DNA of 64,000 nucleotides from Chitinophaga sp. LS1 (GTDB taxonomy: Bacteria; Bacteroidota; Bacteroidia; Chitinophagales; Chitinophagaceae): positions 7,256,501 to 7,320,500 of the forward strand of contig NZ_CP128362.1 in NCBI RefSeq assembly GCF_034274695.1, given 5' to 3'. The position numbers were made by a program, and so were the translations under genes. Each line of letters starts with the position of its first letter. The first letter of the stretch is position 1. Positions 55,383-62,890 of this stretch are shown piece by piece. The notes beneath the pieces are model-generated. The model was not told the origin of the DNA. It did no database searches and worked only from the letters and a program-made list of their open reading frames with translations.

Positions 55383-56195
55383 ATGAAAGCGATATATATC
55401 ATCCTGCTGATGTGTCTATTTGCAGCATGTAAGAAAGCAGAAGAACTACACTATGATCATGCAGCCAATATCCATTTCGATCTGAGCAGCGGGGATAAGG
55501 ATAGCATTGTATATACTTTTGCCTATACACCTACCCTTTCGCAGGATACGATCTGGTTGCCCGTTCAGTTGGCAGGTATTCAGGTCAATCAGGACAGAAC
55601 ATACAGTGCCTATGTAGAAACAGATTCCTCTACAGCACAGGCAGGTGTACATTATGAACCTTTAAAATCCACTTACACACTTCGTGCAGATACAGGCAGG
55701 GCATCCATTCCAGTAATCATCTACAATGTGTCTGATCTGGAAAGTGAATCGGTCTCTTTAATGATCAAGCTAAAAGCTACCAATGATCTCGGCATTGAGA
55801 TCCCGACTGCCGATGATGGCAGTAATCTTCTGAAAGCGAAGATCGTCTTCTCCGCTATGCTCGAAAAGCCAAACTGGTGGGATATGTGGCTGGGTAGTTA
55901 CTATTCCCGTACCAAACATCAGCTCTTCCTGATCGTATCAGGTGTGACCACTCTTACCACCAACGGTCTTGATGCACCCCGCAATCTCTACCTGGTCAAT
56001 CTGCTCACGGCTATGCTGAATGATCCTTTCAAATGGGTAGCTAATAATCCGACTAAAGGATATGTATTGGAAGCCAGTGGAGATGACTACTATTTCTATA
56101 GCATAGAGAATCCTGCGAGGAAGATATTGCTGCGCTGGAATGCAGCGGCTGGTAAATATTATTTCATTGACGAAAACGGCAAGGAGGTCAATTAA
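55383..56195 (+). CDS. DUF4843 lipoprotein
   Basis: I use the ATG at 55383, which begins a lipoprotein leader (MKAIYIILLMCLFAAC, Cys16); the open frame to 55278 lies inside the SusD gene. The 270-residue product matches DUF4843: NIHFDLSSGDKDSIVYTFAY near the start, IWLPVQLAGIQVNQDRTYSA, AGVHYEPLKSTYTLRADTGR and a C-terminal FSAMLEKPNWWDMWLGSYYS. Such proteins regularly follow SusD in FecR-controlled operons and are thought to be surface binding accessories. No catalytic residues are visible. It is 13 bp from the SusD gene and 1 bp from the next gene. Confidence 0.85.
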   Translation: MKAIYIILLMCLFAACKKAEELHYDHAANIHFDLSSGDKDSIVYTFAYTPTLSQDTIWLPVQLAGIQVNQDRTYSAYVETDSSTAQAGVHYEPLKSTYTLRADTGRASIPVIIYNVSDLESESVSLMIKLKATNDLGIEIPTADDGSNLLKAKIVFSAMLEKPNWWDMWLGSYYSRTKHQLFLIVSGVTTLTTNGLDAPRNLYLVNLLTAMLNDPFKWVANNPTKGYVLEASGDDYYFYSIENPARKILLRWNAAAGKYYFIDENGKEVN

Positions 56196-56196
56196 T

Positions 56197-57615
56197 ATGA
56201 AAAATCATCTGACAGCAATAATATGTTTTTTGCTCCTGACAGCGTGTTATAAGGACAAAGGCAATTATGATATAAATATGCCGCTTACACCTACGGTCAG
56301 TGGGTTGGATTCTATCTACAATGCAGTAGTGGGCGATAGTCTTATCATCACACCAAAGGTAACCATTGGCAATAGTGATTCGCTGGTGCTGGAATGGCGG
56401 ATCAGTGCCCCGGAGAGTGAAACAGGTTTCCTGTATTTCACAGGTTCTTCCATGCGTATGCTCTTTGGTTTACAGGCCAATTTATATTCGGCCCGGCTTT
56501 CTGTGTACGACAAGAACAATGGTATCAGGTATTTTTATGCATTCCAGATACAGGGGGTGACGGATTTCACTGCTGGTACGACAGTGCTGAGTGTAGATAA
56601 TGGTGTATCGAAACTCTCATTCATTACAACTGGTGGAGAAGTAAAACCAAATATCTATGAAACCGTGAATGGGCATAGTCTGCCACCGGATCCATTGCAG
56701 TTGTATTATATGAAAGACCAGGTGCAGGGAGATATGGCGCTGGGTTACTGGATCATATGTAAAAATGGTGGTGTCCGACTGAATGTAAGTAGTCTGCAGG
56801 ATGATCCGACTTATCCGAATACATTGGCAGGTAATTTCTTTTCTGCACCGGATAGTATTGTAGTGGGATCTTTCCAGCAGGGTAACAGGGGTAGTCTGGT
56901 GGGTGTTGTGAATGACAAGTTCTATTCAGGTTATACCACTACGTGGAATCAGGCAACCTCCTTCGGGATGTTCGGTGATTATGCTGCCGGCACTTATAAT
57001 CTGGCACCTTCCTTTATTTCTACCCTGATCAATGGGTCTTATTCTTATATAGGCTTTGACAAGGATAAGCAACAGTTTGTACGCATCAGCGGCACGCCTT
57101 ATTATTATGGCACGCAGTATACGACTACCAGTACGACGGCTTTTGATCCTACGAATGTAGGCCTGTCACTGATACATATGGAGCAGATAAATAGCGGGGA
57201 TTGCTATGCCTATCTTAAAGGTGCTGATGGCATAGTATACGAATTAAAGTTCACCGTAAGTTTCACGAATAGTCCTTACACCTTTACGCCGGTTCAAAAG
57301 CGCGCTTTCATCCAGCAAAGCCTGATCAATGAAGATACCAAATGGCAGGCCGCAATCAATGGGGTACTTTATATCGCATCAGGAGAAAAGGTGTATCGAT
57401 ATAATCCTTTAAATCAGGAAGTACGTGCATTGGAAACTTCATTCGGTGAAAACACAGTAAGTATGATCAAGCTCTCCGACGACCAGGATACGCTCATTGC
57501 AGGAGCTGGCAACTCACTCTATTATATGGATATCAGCACTGGTAAATATGGGGTGCTGACAAAAACAATTACAGGAATTCCCGGAAAGCCAGTCGATATC
57601 GCATGGCGTCCATAA
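56197..57615 (+). CDS. PKD-like family lipoprotein
   Basis: The start at 56197, just after the DUF4843 stop, gives a lipoprotein leader MKNHLTAIICFLLLTAC (Cys17) and a 472-residue product; the longer frame from 56140 overlaps the previous gene. It opens with the YKDKGNYDIN motif and a PKD-like domain (VGDSLIITPKVTIGNSDSLV, LEWRI) and continues as a repeated beta-sheet region, possibly a propeller (GYWIICKNGGVRLNVSSLQD; GVLYIASGEKVYRYNPLNQE; DTLIAGAGNSLYYMDISTGK). It is a standard companion of SusD and DUF4843 in this operon type. The ligand is unknown. Confidence 0.82.
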   Translation: MKNHLTAIICFLLLTACYKDKGNYDINMPLTPTVSGLDSIYNAVVGDSLIITPKVTIGNSDSLVLEWRISAPESETGFLYFTGSSMRMLFGLQANLYSARLSVYDKNNGIRYFYAFQIQGVTDFTAGTTVLSVDNGVSKLSFITTGGEVKPNIYETVNGHSLPPDPLQLYYMKDQVQGDMALGYWIICKNGGVRLNVSSLQDDPTYPNTLAGNFFSAPDSIVVGSFQQGNRGSLVGVVNDKFYSGYTTTWNQATSFGMFGDYAAGTYNLAPSFISTLINGSYSYIGFDKDKQQFVRISGTPYYYGTQYTTTSTTAFDPTNVGLSLIHMEQINSGDCYAYLKGADGIVYELKFTVSFTNSPYTFTPVQKRAFIQQSLINEDTKWQAAINGVLYIASGEKVYRYNPLNQEVRALETSFGENTVSMIKLSDDQDTLIAGAGNSLYYMDISTGKYGVLTKTITGIPGKPVDIAWRP

Positions 57616-57633
57616 CTTTTAAAATCATTCACT

Positions 57634-58743
57634 ATGCATAAATTCATATTATTCTTGTTGCTACCAGTAATAGGCGTAGCACAACAAAAGACCTTCAATA
57701 TTCAGGGAACAGCGCCTGTCGCTAAAAATGGGTGTAAGGTATATCTGAATTACCAATCCGAAGGCAAATTATTGATGGATTCCACTGCCGTAAAAGATGG
57801 GCAGTTTGCATTTAAGGGTAGTGTGAAGGAATTGTCTTATGCCCGCATGGTATTTGACCATGAAAACAAGGGGAGCTATTGGGTATTAAATATAGGAGAC
57901 CGGTTCTATTTTTACCTGACGAATGAAACATACAAAGTGGCGGTAAAGGATTCTCTTAAAAAAGCAACGGTAACCGGGTCACCCACCCAAAAGGCATATG
58001 CCGCATTTCTGTCACAAATAGGTGGAGGGTTTATGAATATTATCGATTCTGCCAATCAGGAGATGAGTACAGCAGATACAGGAGCGATTCCCGCCATTCG
58101 CAAAAAATACGACAGCAAATTTGCTGCCATGCGTGAGAAAGAGAGAAAATTCATAAGCGCTCATCCTGATTCTTACTTTTCCATCGTTGCGCTGACAGAT
58201 GTAGCGAACAGAGCCCCTATGAGTGAAGTAGAGACTTTATATAACGGCCTGAGTGAAAAAGTACGTACCACTACTCCAGGCAAGGAGATGAAATCCCGCA
58301 TAGTAGCCACTCACACAATTCAGGTTGGGCTTGCTGCCCCTGAATTTGAGCAGCCTGATGTAAACGGTAAGCTCATCAAACTCTCCGACTACAGGGGAAA
58401 GTATGTACTGGTAGACTTCTGGGCCAGCTGGTGCCACCCGTGCAGGGAGGAAAATCCCAATCTGAAAAAGGCTTATGGGGTATTCAAAGAAAAAGGCATG
58501 GAAGTGCTGGCAGTTTCACTGGATGATAAGCAAACCCGGAATGCCTGGATCAAAGCCATTGAGACGGATGGCCTGCCATGGGTGCATGTTTCCGATCTGA
58601 AAGGCTGGCAGAACGAGGTGGCTGTATTGTATGGCATTCGTGCTGTACCGCAGAATTACCTCATTGATCCTGAAGGCAAAATCATAGCCCAGAACCTGAG
58701 AGGTCCGGAACTGACCACCAAACTTGCAGAATATATACATTAG
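57634..58743 (+). CDS. TlpA-type thioredoxin-like protein with DUF4369 domain
   Basis: This 369-residue exported protein has a signal peptide (KFILFLLLPVIGVAQ). DUF4369 spans about 20-120 (FNIQGTAPVAKNGCKVYLNY; FAFKGSVKELSYARMVFD). The thioredoxin/AhpC-TSA domain spans about 230-369, with the redox motif WCHPC (Cys267, Cys270) and the cis-Pro region GIRAVPQNYLIDPEGK. It reduces or isomerises disulfides in the periplasm. It is the last gene of the operon, 18 bp after the PKD-like gene. Its His-Pro between the cysteines is closer to DsbA-like than to the usual CxPC of TlpA. Confidence 0.9.
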   Translation: MHKFILFLLLPVIGVAQQKTFNIQGTAPVAKNGCKVYLNYQSEGKLLMDSTAVKDGQFAFKGSVKELSYARMVFDHENKGSYWVLNIGDRFYFYLTNETYKVAVKDSLKKATVTGSPTQKAYAAFLSQIGGGFMNIIDSANQEMSTADTGAIPAIRKKYDSKFAAMREKERKFISAHPDSYFSIVALTDVANRAPMSEVETLYNGLSEKVRTTTPGKEMKSRIVATHTIQVGLAAPEFEQPDVNGKLIKLSDYRGKYVLVDFWASWCHPCREENPNLKKAYGVFKEKGMEVLAVSLDDKQTRNAWIKAIETDGLPWVHVSDLKGWQNEVAVLYGIRAVPQNYLIDPEGKIIAQNLRGPELTTKLAEYIH

Positions 58744-58771
58744 TTTATCCTCCTATTTTTCCCTATTTCAC

Positions 58772-58808
58772 AGGTGTATCATATTAATCTATGATACACC
58801 TTTTTTTA
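58772..58808 (+). terminator. Terminator of the FecR-SusCD operon
   Basis: AGGTGTATCAT and ATGATACACCT form a perfect 11-bp stem with an 8-nt loop, followed by TTTTTT, 28 bp after the TlpA stop. Confidence 0.9.
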
Positions 58809-58861
58809 TTTAGTTATTTTTTATACTTTTCTTTCGACCTTGTTCATTTAACACTACCAGC

Positions 58862-59449
58862 TTGGCAAAACCTGATATTGAACTAGAATTATTACCAGAC
58901 CATCAATTGCTGCAGCTACTTTCGGCGGGGAGCCAGGCGAGCTATACCGTCATTTATGAGAGATATAGTGAAATACTGTTCAGGCATGCCTATAATATGC
59001 TGGAAGACCGGGCTGAGGCGGAGGATGTGATACAGGAGGTGTTTCTCATGCTTTGGACAAAGAGAGCCGGGGCTGCAGGGGCAAAATCACTTTCTGGTTA
59101 TTTATATACCAGCGTTCGTAACCGGATATTAAATCATCTTACACATCAGAAGGTCGTAGACAAATACCTGGATAGTATTCGAACTTATATGGAAGCAGGC
59201 GGTTATACCGCCGATGAGCTGCTGCGCGAAAAAGAACTGGCGGCGGTGATAGAAAGAGAGATTGAGGCGATGCCGCCTAAGATGAGAGAGATATTTTTGA
59301 TGAGTCGTGAACAGGAGTTGTCGCATAAGTCTATTGGAGAGTTGTTGAATATTTCTGATAAAACGGTTAAGCAGCAGGTGTATAAGGCGGTGAAGCAATT
59401 AAAGGGGAGGGTAGAAAATTTTTTGAAGGTGATACCTATATTTTTTTAA
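58862..59449 (+). CDS. ECF-type RNA polymerase sigma-70 factor
   Basis: This 195-residue protein starts with TTG; no in-frame ATG lies before residue 46, so an ATG start would lose half of region 2. Region 2 covers about 20-95 (SYTVIYERYSEILFRHAYNM; DVIQEVFLMLWTKR) and region 4 about 125-180 (AVIEREIEAMPPKMREIFLM; LSHKSIGELLNISDKTVKQQ). It is the expected partner of the FecR protein encoded at 49318 but lies downstream of that operon, past a terminator. Whether it also controls the SusCD operon or belongs elsewhere cannot be settled from sequence. No clear ribosome-binding site is visible. Confidence 0.88.
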   Translation: MAKPDIELELLPDHQLLQLLSAGSQASYTVIYERYSEILFRHAYNMLEDRAEAEDVIQEVFLMLWTKRAGAAGAKSLSGYLYTSVRNRILNHLTHQKVVDKYLDSIRTYMEAGGYTADELLREKELAAVIEREIEAMPPKMREIFLMSREQELSHKSIGELLNISDKTVKQQVYKAVKQLKGRVENFLKVIPIFF

Positions 59450-59520
59450 ATCATTTTTTCGTAAATTAATAGTAGATCTATCATTAAAGGACATACGTTT
59501 ACAATATTGAGTTTGTTACC

Positions 59521-59532
59521 CACAAATTTGTG
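59521..59532. promoter_or_regulatory. Palindrome upstream of the PIN gene
   Basis: CACAAATTTGTG is a perfect 12-bp palindrome, 70 bp upstream of the PIN start, followed by a second inverted repeat ATTCCC/GGGAAT at 59545-59565. Such sites often serve toxin-antitoxin autoregulation. This is position-based inference. Confidence 0.35.
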
Positions 59533-59602
59533 AATATCATGCTCATTCCCTTCTCCACGGGGAATTTGATGGTTTGTTGCCCAGAAAAAAAAACATAATT
59601 TT

Positions 59603-60055
59603 ATGAATACAGTTTATGTAGACACCTCTGTGTTTGGGGGGTGTTTTGAGAATGAATTTTCAGATTCAAGTCTGGGGTTATTTAATGAGTTTAAGAGGGG
59701 GAAGAAGATGATGATGATTTCAGAATTGGTAAGGGAGGAATTGAATGACGCCAGAGAAGAGGTAAAAAAACAGGTCACCAAAGTGCCAAAACTATTTAAG
59801 GTAGAAGTTAAACAAACTGTTAAAGCAGAACAATTAGGTATGATGTACGTTGAAGCAGGCGCATTAGGGTACAAGAGTTTAAGTGATGCTTATCATGTGG
59901 CAATGGCTACGTTGCATGGTGCAGATATACTGGCTAGCTGGAATTTTAAGCACATTGTAAATAAAGAGAAGATTGAACTTTTTAATTATATCAATCAAAA
60001 AATGGGGTATAGAAATATTAAAATTCGAACTCCTCAGGAAATTTTAAATCCATAA
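59603..60055 (+). CDS. PIN-domain protein (toxin-like RNase)
   Basis: This 150-residue protein has a PIN fold. The first acidic residue is Asp7 in VYVDTSVFGG, a middle Glu lies in MMISELVREEL, and later Asp residues lie in LSDAYHVAMA and GADILASWNFKH. These four acidic positions bind magnesium in PIN ribonucleases such as VapC. The HIVNKEKIELFNYINQKMGY ending with IRTPQEIL is typical of a Bacteroidota subgroup of PIN proteins. The antitoxin candidate lies 4 bp downstream rather than upstream. The start at 59603 is the first ATG and gives the Asp at the usual place. Confidence 0.85.
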   Translation: MNTVYVDTSVFGGCFENEFSDSSLGLFNEFKRGKKMMMISELVREELNDAREEVKKQVTKVPKLFKVEVKQTVKAEQLGMMYVEAGALGYKSLSDAYHVAMATLHGADILASWNFKHIVNKEKIELFNYINQKMGYRNIKIRTPQEILNP

Positions 60056-60059
60056 CATT

Positions 60060-60236
60060 ATGAAACCAAAAATTATACCCGGCTACGACTGCGTAGGCGA
60101 AGTAAGAAAAATCCGGGAGCAGATGCATGACCGGTTTAATGGGGATATGAGACAGTTATGTGCGTATCTCGATTCCCGCAGAGATTATAATGAAAAGAAA
60201 TGGGGTGTAAAATTCATCGGCGATGATGAAGAATAA
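60060..60236 (+). CDS. Small partner of the PIN gene (candidate antitoxin), 58 residues
   Basis: An ATG at 60060, 4 bp after the PIN stop, opens a 58-codon frame ending at TAA 60234-60236. The protein contains YDCVGEVRKIREQMHDRFNG, a helix pattern I associate with the small proteins that follow PIN genes in Bacteroidota, and an acidic tail (GDDEE). It is charged, lacks a signal peptide and has a plausible DNA- or toxin-binding size. The tight spacing and the shared terminator directly behind it indicate one transcript with the PIN gene. The antitoxin role is inferred from context. Confidence 0.7.
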   Translation: MKPKIIPGYDCVGEVRKIREQMHDRFNGDMRQLCAYLDSRRDYNEKKWGVKFIGDDEE

Positions 60237-60271
60237 TATAAAAGGTGAGCATGCTGCTCACCTTTTATATT
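60235..60271. terminator. Long perfect terminator hairpin after the PIN pair
   Basis: AATATAAAAGGTGAGCA and TGCTCACCTTTTATATT form a 17-bp stem with a 3-nt loop; the last T of the arm runs into a T-rich stretch. The stem overlaps the stop codon of the small gene. Confidence 0.85.
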
Positions 60272-60378
60272 ATTTATGAATCTTTTCTATTGCACACCCT
60301 CATCCCCTTCTATCCTTAATAGAATCAAACACTTACATACTTTATCCTCCCAACCCTTCTCCCCTATCAAAATTTTTC

Positions 60379-60386
60379 TATATTTG
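60379..60386 (+). promoter_or_regulatory. -7 element of the GH5 gene promoter
   Basis: TATATTTG is an exact TAnnTTTG match, 144 bp before the GH5 start codon. It would produce a long leader that contains both hairpins described separately. No -33 TTTG is seen. Confidence 0.4.
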
Positions 60387-60403
60387 ACCCGATAAACCAA
60401 TGC

Positions 60404-60433
60404 GGCTTTTTCTTTCCCTATCACTTAAAAGCC
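60404..60433 (+). other. Leader hairpin 1 of the GH5 gene
   Basis: GGCTTTT pairs with AAAAGCC over 7 bp around a 16-nt loop containing TCTTTCCCTATCA. A look-alike hairpin follows at 60467. Confidence 0.55.
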
Positions 60434-60466
60434 TCATAAACACTGTACCAAGGCATATCCTATATA

Positions 60467-60495
60467 GGTTTTTTCTTCCCATATCATTAAAAACC
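60467..60495 (+). other. Leader hairpin 2 of the GH5 gene
   Basis: GGTTTTT pairs with AAAAACC over 7 bp around a loop TCTTCCCATATCATT. The stem differs from hairpin 1 by a paired C-G to T-A change that keeps the pairing, and the loop is nearly the same. Confidence 0.55.
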
Positions 60496-60530
60496 ATAAT
60501 AGATATCCCTTATCCATCAAAATAACCTAA

Positions 60531-62597
60531 ATGAAAAGAACAATCATCTTATTGGTTAACCTGCTCCTCGCAGCTTTCACCTACGCACAAACACCCGTAT
60601 CACTCAATGGCCAGTTGAAAGTAACCGGCACCAAACTCTGTAACCAGAACGGTTACCCTATTCAACTCAGAGGCATGAGCACCCACGGTATCCAATGGTA
60701 CGCAGGCTGTATTACCGACGCCTCCCTGGATACCCTCAAAAGCGACTGGGGAGCAGACATCGTACGCATCGCCATGTACGTACAGGAAGGTGGTTACGAA
60801 ACCAATCCCTCCTACTACACCTCCCTCGTTAAAAGCTATGTAGACAAAGTCACTGCCCGTGGCCTTTACGCCCTCATCGACTTCCACATCCTGACTCCCG
60901 GTGATCCAAATTACAACACCGACAGAGCCAAAACCTTCTTCACCGATATTGCCAACACCTACAAAAACTACAACAACGTTTTGTATGAAATATGCAATGA
61001 ACCAAACGGCGTGACCTGGGCCACCATCAAGAACTACGCTGATCAGATCATTCCACTCATCAGAGGCATCGACAATGACGCTGTCATTTGCGTAGGAACC
61101 AGAGGATGGTCTTCATTAGGTCTCTCAGAAGGCAGTACAGCCCAGGAGATCCTCGACAATCCACTCAGCTATGCAAATGTGATGTATAGCTTTCACTTCT
61201 ATGCAAAAAGCCACCAGGATTATTACATCAATCACCTGGACTGGGCATCTGACCGCCTACCGGTTTTCGTGACCGAATTCGGTACACAGGAAGCCTCCGG
61301 CGATGGCGCCAATGACCTCACCATGAGTCAACGTTATATGGATCTGTGCAAAAGCAAAAAAATCAGCTGGACGAACTGGAACTTCAGCGACAACCCTTAT
61401 AGTGGCGCTGTATGGAACAGTGGCACCTGTTCTGGTAACACCTGGACCACCAGCCAACTCAAAGAGGCCGGTGTTTTTATCCGTAATAACATGCGTACTG
61501 CGGATGATTTCGGATCCACCAACAATGGTACGAATATCGCACTCGGCAAAACTGTGACCGTATCCTCTACTGAAAGTTCTACTACCTCCCTCGTTGGTTC
61601 CAACGCTGTGGATGGTAGTTACACCACCCGCTGGTCTTCTACCCTCTATGCTGATCCGCAGTGGATCACTGTAGACCTGGGTAGCTCCTACATTGTTTCT
61701 GAAGTAAAATTGACCTGGGAAGCGGCTTATGCAAAAGATTACCTTGTACAGGTATCTGCTGATAATACCAATTGGACCACGGTAAAAACAGTTGCAGGAA
61801 ATACCAGTTTAACCAACGATCACACCGGTTTATCCGCCACCGGCAGATATGTACGTATCTATGGTACTGCCCGTGGTTCTGCCTATGGCTATTCATTATA
61901 TGAGCTGGAAGTATATGGAACAAATGCTAACAATCCTAACCTGGCATTGAACAAAACAACCTCTACCTCTTCTGTAGAAGCCACTGGCCTGGAAGGCAAT
62001 TATGCAGTAGATGGCAATACGGCTACCCGCTGGTCTTCTACCCTCTATGCTGATCCACAATGGATCAAGGTAGACCTGGGCAGCAGCTATTCCATTGGTG
62101 AAGTAAAACTGATCTGGGAAGCCGCTTATGCAAAAGACTACCTTGTACAGGTATCTGCTGATAATACCAACTGGACCACGGTAAAAACAGTTGCAGGAAA
62201 TACCAGTTTAACCAACGATCACACCGGCTTATCTGCTACCGGCAGATATGTACGCATTTACGGTACTGCCCGTGGCTCTGCCTATGGCTATTCATTATAT
62301 GAACTGGAAGTGTATAGTGGCAGCAGCAGCGCACTAAAAACAGTGGCGACCAACAGTAAGTTGCAGGATATTATTTTATACCCTGTTCCTGCTCACGATC
62401 ACTTAACTATCACATTGCCTGCAAGTGAACAAAAAACCTATATCAGTATGGGCGACATGAGTGGTACGAAGTATCGCACCGTGACCACTACTGACAGGGT
62501 CTATAATATGAATATCGCCAAACTACCTGCCGGCGTATATTTCATCATGATCCAACAGGGTGATCAAAGAACTATTAAAAAGATAGTAAAGCAATAA
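60531..62597 (+). CDS. Secreted GH5 endoglucanase with two F5/8-type C domains and T9SS tail
   Basis: This 688-residue protein has a signal peptide (residues 1-19). GH5 (subfamily 2-like) covers about 22-325: IQLRGMSTHGIQWYAG, ADIVRIAMYVQEGG, catalytic acid/base Glu157 in YEICNEPNG, nucleophile Glu249 in VFVTEFG and WTNWNFSD. Two F5/8-type C (CBM32-like) domains cover about 335-465 and 468-600 and are near-identical over their second halves. The C-terminus (about 612-688) is a type IX secretion sorting domain (ILYPVPAHDHLTITLP; LPAGVYFIMIQQGDQ, ending in IKKIVKQ). It should be exported and act on beta-1,4-glucans outside the cell or on the surface. It is monocistronic, with a promoter-like leader and its own terminator. 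Confidence 0.93.
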   Translation: MKRTIILLVNLLLAAFTYAQTPVSLNGQLKVTGTKLCNQNGYPIQLRGMSTHGIQWYAGCITDASLDTLKSDWGADIVRIAMYVQEGGYETNPSYYTSLVKSYVDKVTARGLYALIDFHILTPGDPNYNTDRAKTFFTDIANTYKNYNNVLYEICNEPNGVTWATIKNYADQIIPLIRGIDNDAVICVGTRGWSSLGLSEGSTAQEILDNPLSYANVMYSFHFYAKSHQDYYINHLDWASDRLPVFVTEFGTQEASGDGANDLTMSQRYMDLCKSKKISWTNWNFSDNPYSGAVWNSGTCSGNTWTTSQLKEAGVFIRNNMRTADDFGSTNNGTNIALGKTVTVSSTESSTTSLVGSNAVDGSYTTRWSSTLYADPQWITVDLGSSYIVSEVKLTWEAAYAKDYLVQVSADNTNWTTVKTVAGNTSLTNDHTGLSATGRYVRIYGTARGSAYGYSLYELEVYGTNANNPNLALNKTTSTSSVEATGLEGNYAVDGNTATRWSSTLYADPQWIKVDLGSSYSIGEVKLIWEAAYAKDYLVQVSADNTNWTTVKTVAGNTSLTNDHTGLSATGRYVRIYGTARGSAYGYSLYELEVYSGSSSALKTVATNSKLQDIILYPVPAHDHLTITLPASEQKTYISMGDMSGTKYRTVTTTDRVYNMNIAKLPAGVYFIMIQQGDQRTIKKIVKQ
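61630..62316 (+). repeat. 399-bp in-gene tandem duplication (F5/8-type C domain)
   Basis: Copy 1 (61630-61917) and copy 2 (62029-62316) are offset by 399 bp. Most of each copy is the same at DNA level, including silent sites, in particular 61735-61860 against 62134-62259. Confidence 0.85.
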
Positions 62598-62599
62598 AC

Positions 62600-62630
62600 A
62601 AAAAGGCCACGCAAATTGCGTGGCCTTTTT
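62600..62630. terminator. Terminator of the GH5 gene
   Basis: AAAAAGGCCACGCA and TGCGTGGCCTTTTT form a 14-bp stem with loop AAT. It is symmetric and can act in both directions. Confidence 0.92.
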
Positions 62631-62776
62631 GTTACTTCAATTCTGCAATTTTCGATTTTGCATAATCAATATCTTCCTGCCCCCCAACCTTCACCAATAG
62701 GCATATCAATAGCGTTCTCAAACGTGGGTACAACATGACTCTAAAATATAAAAATATGTATCATTATTGTACAGTA

Positions 62777-62796
62777 TTTGTCCGCAACCGGACAAA
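62777..62796. promoter_or_regulatory. Candidate operator upstream of the FtsX permease gene
   Basis: TTTGTCCG-N4-CGGACAAA is a perfect 8-bp inverted repeat, 95 bp before the permease start. It has the size and symmetry of a dimeric repressor site. No regulator gene for it is inside the window. Confidence 0.55.
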
Positions 62797-62890
62797 TCCC
62801 CTGCAAACTATGGAAATAATTATCTGATTTTTAGCAATTTATGATCCGGCATTGCCTTTGAAGCGAACCGTACAGACTGAATAATTTAGC

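Noticed and set aside
62632..62736. 34-codon minus-strand frame ending in DIDYAKSKIAELK
   Set aside because: The ending looks protein-like and may be a gene remnant, but it is short, has no family match I know and lies next to a terminator.
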